Assembly: GCA_001797845.1 (NCBI GenBank)
Contig: MGQN01000045.1
Coordinates: forward strand, 1-15,293
From: Deltaproteobacteria bacterium RBG_16_44_11
Lineage (GTDB): Bacteria; Desulfobacterota; Syntrophia; Syntrophales; Smithellaceae
Length of the DNA stretch: 15,293 bases
Reading direction: 5' to 3'
Position 1 is the first letter of the stretch. Every line of letters starts with the position of its first letter. Below are positions 13,546-15,293 of the stretch, piece by piece. A model generated the notes under the pieces. It saw nothing but the letters and a program-made list of their open reading frames with translations, made no database searches and was not told the DNA's origin. The position numbers were made by a program, and so were the translations under genes.

Positions 13546-14373
13546 ATGTTTTTTTTAAGAAATTATAAGTCTGTTATCTTTGTTGTTTTTCTTCTTATCG
13601 TAGCTGGGGTTATGTTATCCTATAATGTAAAATATGATACGGGCGGGGGATTCTTCAGAAAAATTATATTAGAGGCGGCCGCTCCCGCAGAAAATGCATT
13701 AAGTTTTTCTATTAAAAGCACAAGTAACGCTTGGCAGCGCTATATTTTTCTTGTCGGTCTCGAAGAAAAAAATAAAAATCTAAATAAAAAAATTGACGAA
13801 CTAGAAGCTGAGTTAATTTTATATAAAGAAGGTTATCTGGAAGCACAGAGGCTTAACAAACTTCTTGCCCTGAGAAATGATTTCAACTATCAATTCATTT
13901 CCGCCCTTGTTGTCGCCAGAGAACAGGCCTCTCTCTCTAAAACAATATTGATTAATAAAGGTTCGGTTGATGGCTTGAAAGTCGGCATGCCGGTTATCGC
14001 CCCGCCGGGATTGATTGGACGCCTCATTGATGTTTCCTGGCATGTATCCAAAGTGTTGCTGCTTATTGATGAAAGCAGCAATGCAGATGCCATGTTACAG
14101 AGAACACGGCTTCAAGGAATTATCCGTGGTGCCGGCTTCCGCGGCGGCATATTAAAATATATTATTAAAAATCAGGATGTTAAGGCTGGTGATACTATAA
14201 TTTCTTCCGGTATGGGAGGCGTATTCCCCAAAGGCCTGTTGATTGGCAAGGTTAGTTATGTGGAAAAACAGGATAACGACCTCTTTTTGAAAATTAAAGT
14301 CGCTCCTTTTGCCGATTTTGCCCAATTAGAGGAAGTATTGATTTTAGTTTCCGAGGAAAAGAAAAGTAAATAA
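13546..14373 (+). CDS. mreC: Rod-shape-determining protein MreC
   Basis: 275 residues. A single membrane anchor (~10-26), then a coiled coil (~65-105, LEEKNKNLNKKIDELEAELI) and the periplasmic beta domain (SKTILINKGSVDGLKVGMPV, GLIGRLIDVSW, LLIDESSNADAM, SGMGGVFPKGLLIGKV), in the family order. It is a scaffold linking MreB/MreD to PBP2 and RodA. The 93-base gap after mreB contains nothing clear; AGGT precedes the ATG by 5 bases. Confidence 0.96.
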   Translation: MFFLRNYKSVIFVVFLLIVAGVMLSYNVKYDTGGGFFRKIILEAAAPAENALSFSIKSTSNAWQRYIFLVGLEEKNKNLNKKIDELEAELILYKEGYLEAQRLNKLLALRNDFNYQFISALVVAREQASLSKTILINKGSVDGLKVGMPVIAPPGLIGRLIDVSWHVSKVLLLIDESSNADAMLQRTRLQGIIRGAGFRGGILKYIIKNQDVKAGDTIISSGMGGVFPKGLLIGKVSYVEKQDNDLFLKIKVAPFADFAQLEEVLILVSEEKKSK

Positions 14374-14375
14374 TC

Positions 14376-14918
14376 ATGTTATATTATTTATTACTACCGC
14401 TTTTATCAATATTGCTGGTCGTGACGCAAACAACCATCGCCGATATGATCTTTTCCGGACGTTTGGTTATCGAAATATCGCTGATTGCCGTTGTTTACGC
14501 CGGCTTTCGTCTTGATTTAATTCGAGGTTCTATCTTCTCCTTTATTCTTGGATTTGTATTTGATTGCATTGCCGGTTCGGTTATGGGATTATTTACTCTT
14601 ATTTATGTGGTTATCTTTCTATGCTCGTTTGCTGCTTCTTTCTTTATGGACGCAACAAAAATGTATTTTATAGCCTTGTTTTGTTTTTTTTGCGCTCTTC
14701 TGGAAGAAATTATGGCAATGTTGTTTTATAATTTAGTATTAAAACTTGATATCTTAAACAGTGTTTTTTTTGTTTTTTTGCCGCAGGCCTTAGTTGTCGG
14801 CCTGTTAGCTCCTTTATTTTTTTACCTGGTGTATCGGGTAGAGGTATTTTTCTATGGAAAACCGTTTCACCGTCCTGAACGCGACGGAAGCACCCGCATA
14901 TCAGCAGAAGAAATTTAA
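14376..14918 (+). CDS. mreD: Rod-shape-determining protein MreD
   Basis: 180 residues with about five to six hydrophobic membrane segments from residue 1 onward (MLYYLLLPLLSILLVVTQ, then VIEISLIAVVYAGFR, FSFILGFVFDCIAGSVMG). The GFVFDCIAGS motif is typical of MreD. It is an inner-membrane part of the elongasome. The start is 2 bases after the mreC stop, so translation is coupled. Confidence 0.93.
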   Translation: MLYYLLLPLLSILLVVTQTTIADMIFSGRLVIEISLIAVVYAGFRLDLIRGSIFSFILGFVFDCIAGSVMGLFTLIYVVIFLCSFAASFFMDATKMYFIALFCFFCALLEEIMAMLFYNLVLKLDILNSVFFVFLPQALVVGLLAPLFFYLVYRVEVFFYGKPFHRPERDGSTRISAEEI

Positions 14919-15293
14919 AATCGTTTTTGCTTTATTGTTGATAATCTTTTCTCTTTTGCTGATCAGACTTTGGTATTTACAAATTATCAAGGCGGAGGAA
15001 TTGAAGCAACGATCGGAAAGCAACTCTGTCCGTTTTCGCAAAATTCAATCATTACGCGGCCTGATTCTGGATAAAAATGGAGTCGTGCTGGCGGATAATC
15101 TTCCGTCTTTTGATGTAGTTTATATGCCCGGCATGGTAAAGGATCACGATCAGTTAATTGATAGGCTTAAAATTCTCTACAAGAAGAAATCCCTGGAAGT
15201 TGCTTTTGACGAGCAATCTCCTCTTTCTAAAACAGTAAGACCGTATATGCCAATAAAATTGGAGAAAAACGTGGGCATGGAAAAAGTCTCTGT
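14854..15293 (+). CDS. mrdA: Penicillin-binding protein 2 (elongation transpeptidase), 3' partial
   Basis: The frame is open from the ATG at 14854 through the right edge (146 codons). A short N-terminus precedes a membrane anchor (~22-42, VFALLLIIFSLLLIRLWYLQ), then RGLILDKNGVVLADN (from residue 68), the start of the PBP dimerisation domain. The catalytic SxxK lies beyond the window. It overlaps mreD by 65 bases, with GAGG 9 bases before the ATG. PBP2 cross-links peptidoglycan during elongation with RodA; rodA probably follows. Confidence 0.92.
   Translation, partial: MENRFTVLNATEAPAYQQKKFKIVFALLLIIFSLLLIRLWYLQIIKAEELKQRSESNSVRFRKIQSLRGLILDKNGVVLADNLPSFDVVYMPGMVKDHDQLIDRLKILYKKKSLEVAFDEQSPLSKTVRPYMPIKLEKNVGMEKVS

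Overview
The window joins an accessory region (1 to about 9.7 kb) to conserved chromosomal backbone (about 9.8 to 15.3 kb). The backbone reads as a Gram-negative bacterium: a PpiD-like inner-membrane chaperone lies divergent to mreB-mreC-mreD-mrdA. Gene order, moderate G+C and the style of the dispersed repeats suggest a deltaproteobacterium (Desulfobacterota, perhaps Syntrophia-like). That placement is inference from memory, not a search.

Region 1 (1-8.9 kb) is an array of polymorphic-toxin modules. Five consecutive modules each carry a 5'-truncated RHS/YD-repeat core fragment, a unique C-terminal toxin domain and, nearby, a small gene for an exported or lipid-anchored protein (candidate immunity). 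The toxin domains are: (1) a Cys-rich domain with His-then-Cys order like permuted NlpC/LRAT folds; (2) phospholipase A2-like (CEIHDYCY); (3) L,D-transpeptidase-like (His then GCIR); (4) NlpC/P60 peptidase-like (DCSHFV and GHMGIY); (5) a second, different L,D-transpeptidase-like domain (IHCG then GCITL). All recognisable activities attack peptidoglycan or phospholipid, and all candidate immunity proteins carry an export signal, so the array looks like an envelope-directed arsenal. None of modules 2-5 has a proper start signal for its RHS fragment, so they look like silent donor ('orphan') cassettes for recombination with a full-length rhs gene, presumably upstream of the window. A sixth, 15-codon RHS scrap follows.

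A short recurrent motif (GAATTC, G-rich spacer, CACTTAATTATT) or a degenerate version of it sits at module boundaries, exactly where RHS homology starts. It suggests how modules were inserted or shuffled, although no transposase is present here.

Region 2 (8.9-10.6 kb) holds a REP-like hairpin, a higBA toxin-antitoxin operon with a palindromic operator, a YkgJ-type cysteine-cluster gene, divergent tRNA-Leu(CAA) and tRNA-Ala(GGC) genes with promoters, a strong terminator after tRNA-Ala, and two imperfect palindromes sharing the core ACCTAAAGGT.

Region 3 (10.6-15.3 kb) is the ppiD-like gene on the minus strand and the mre cell-shape operon on the plus strand. It runs off the right edge inside mrdA (PBP2).
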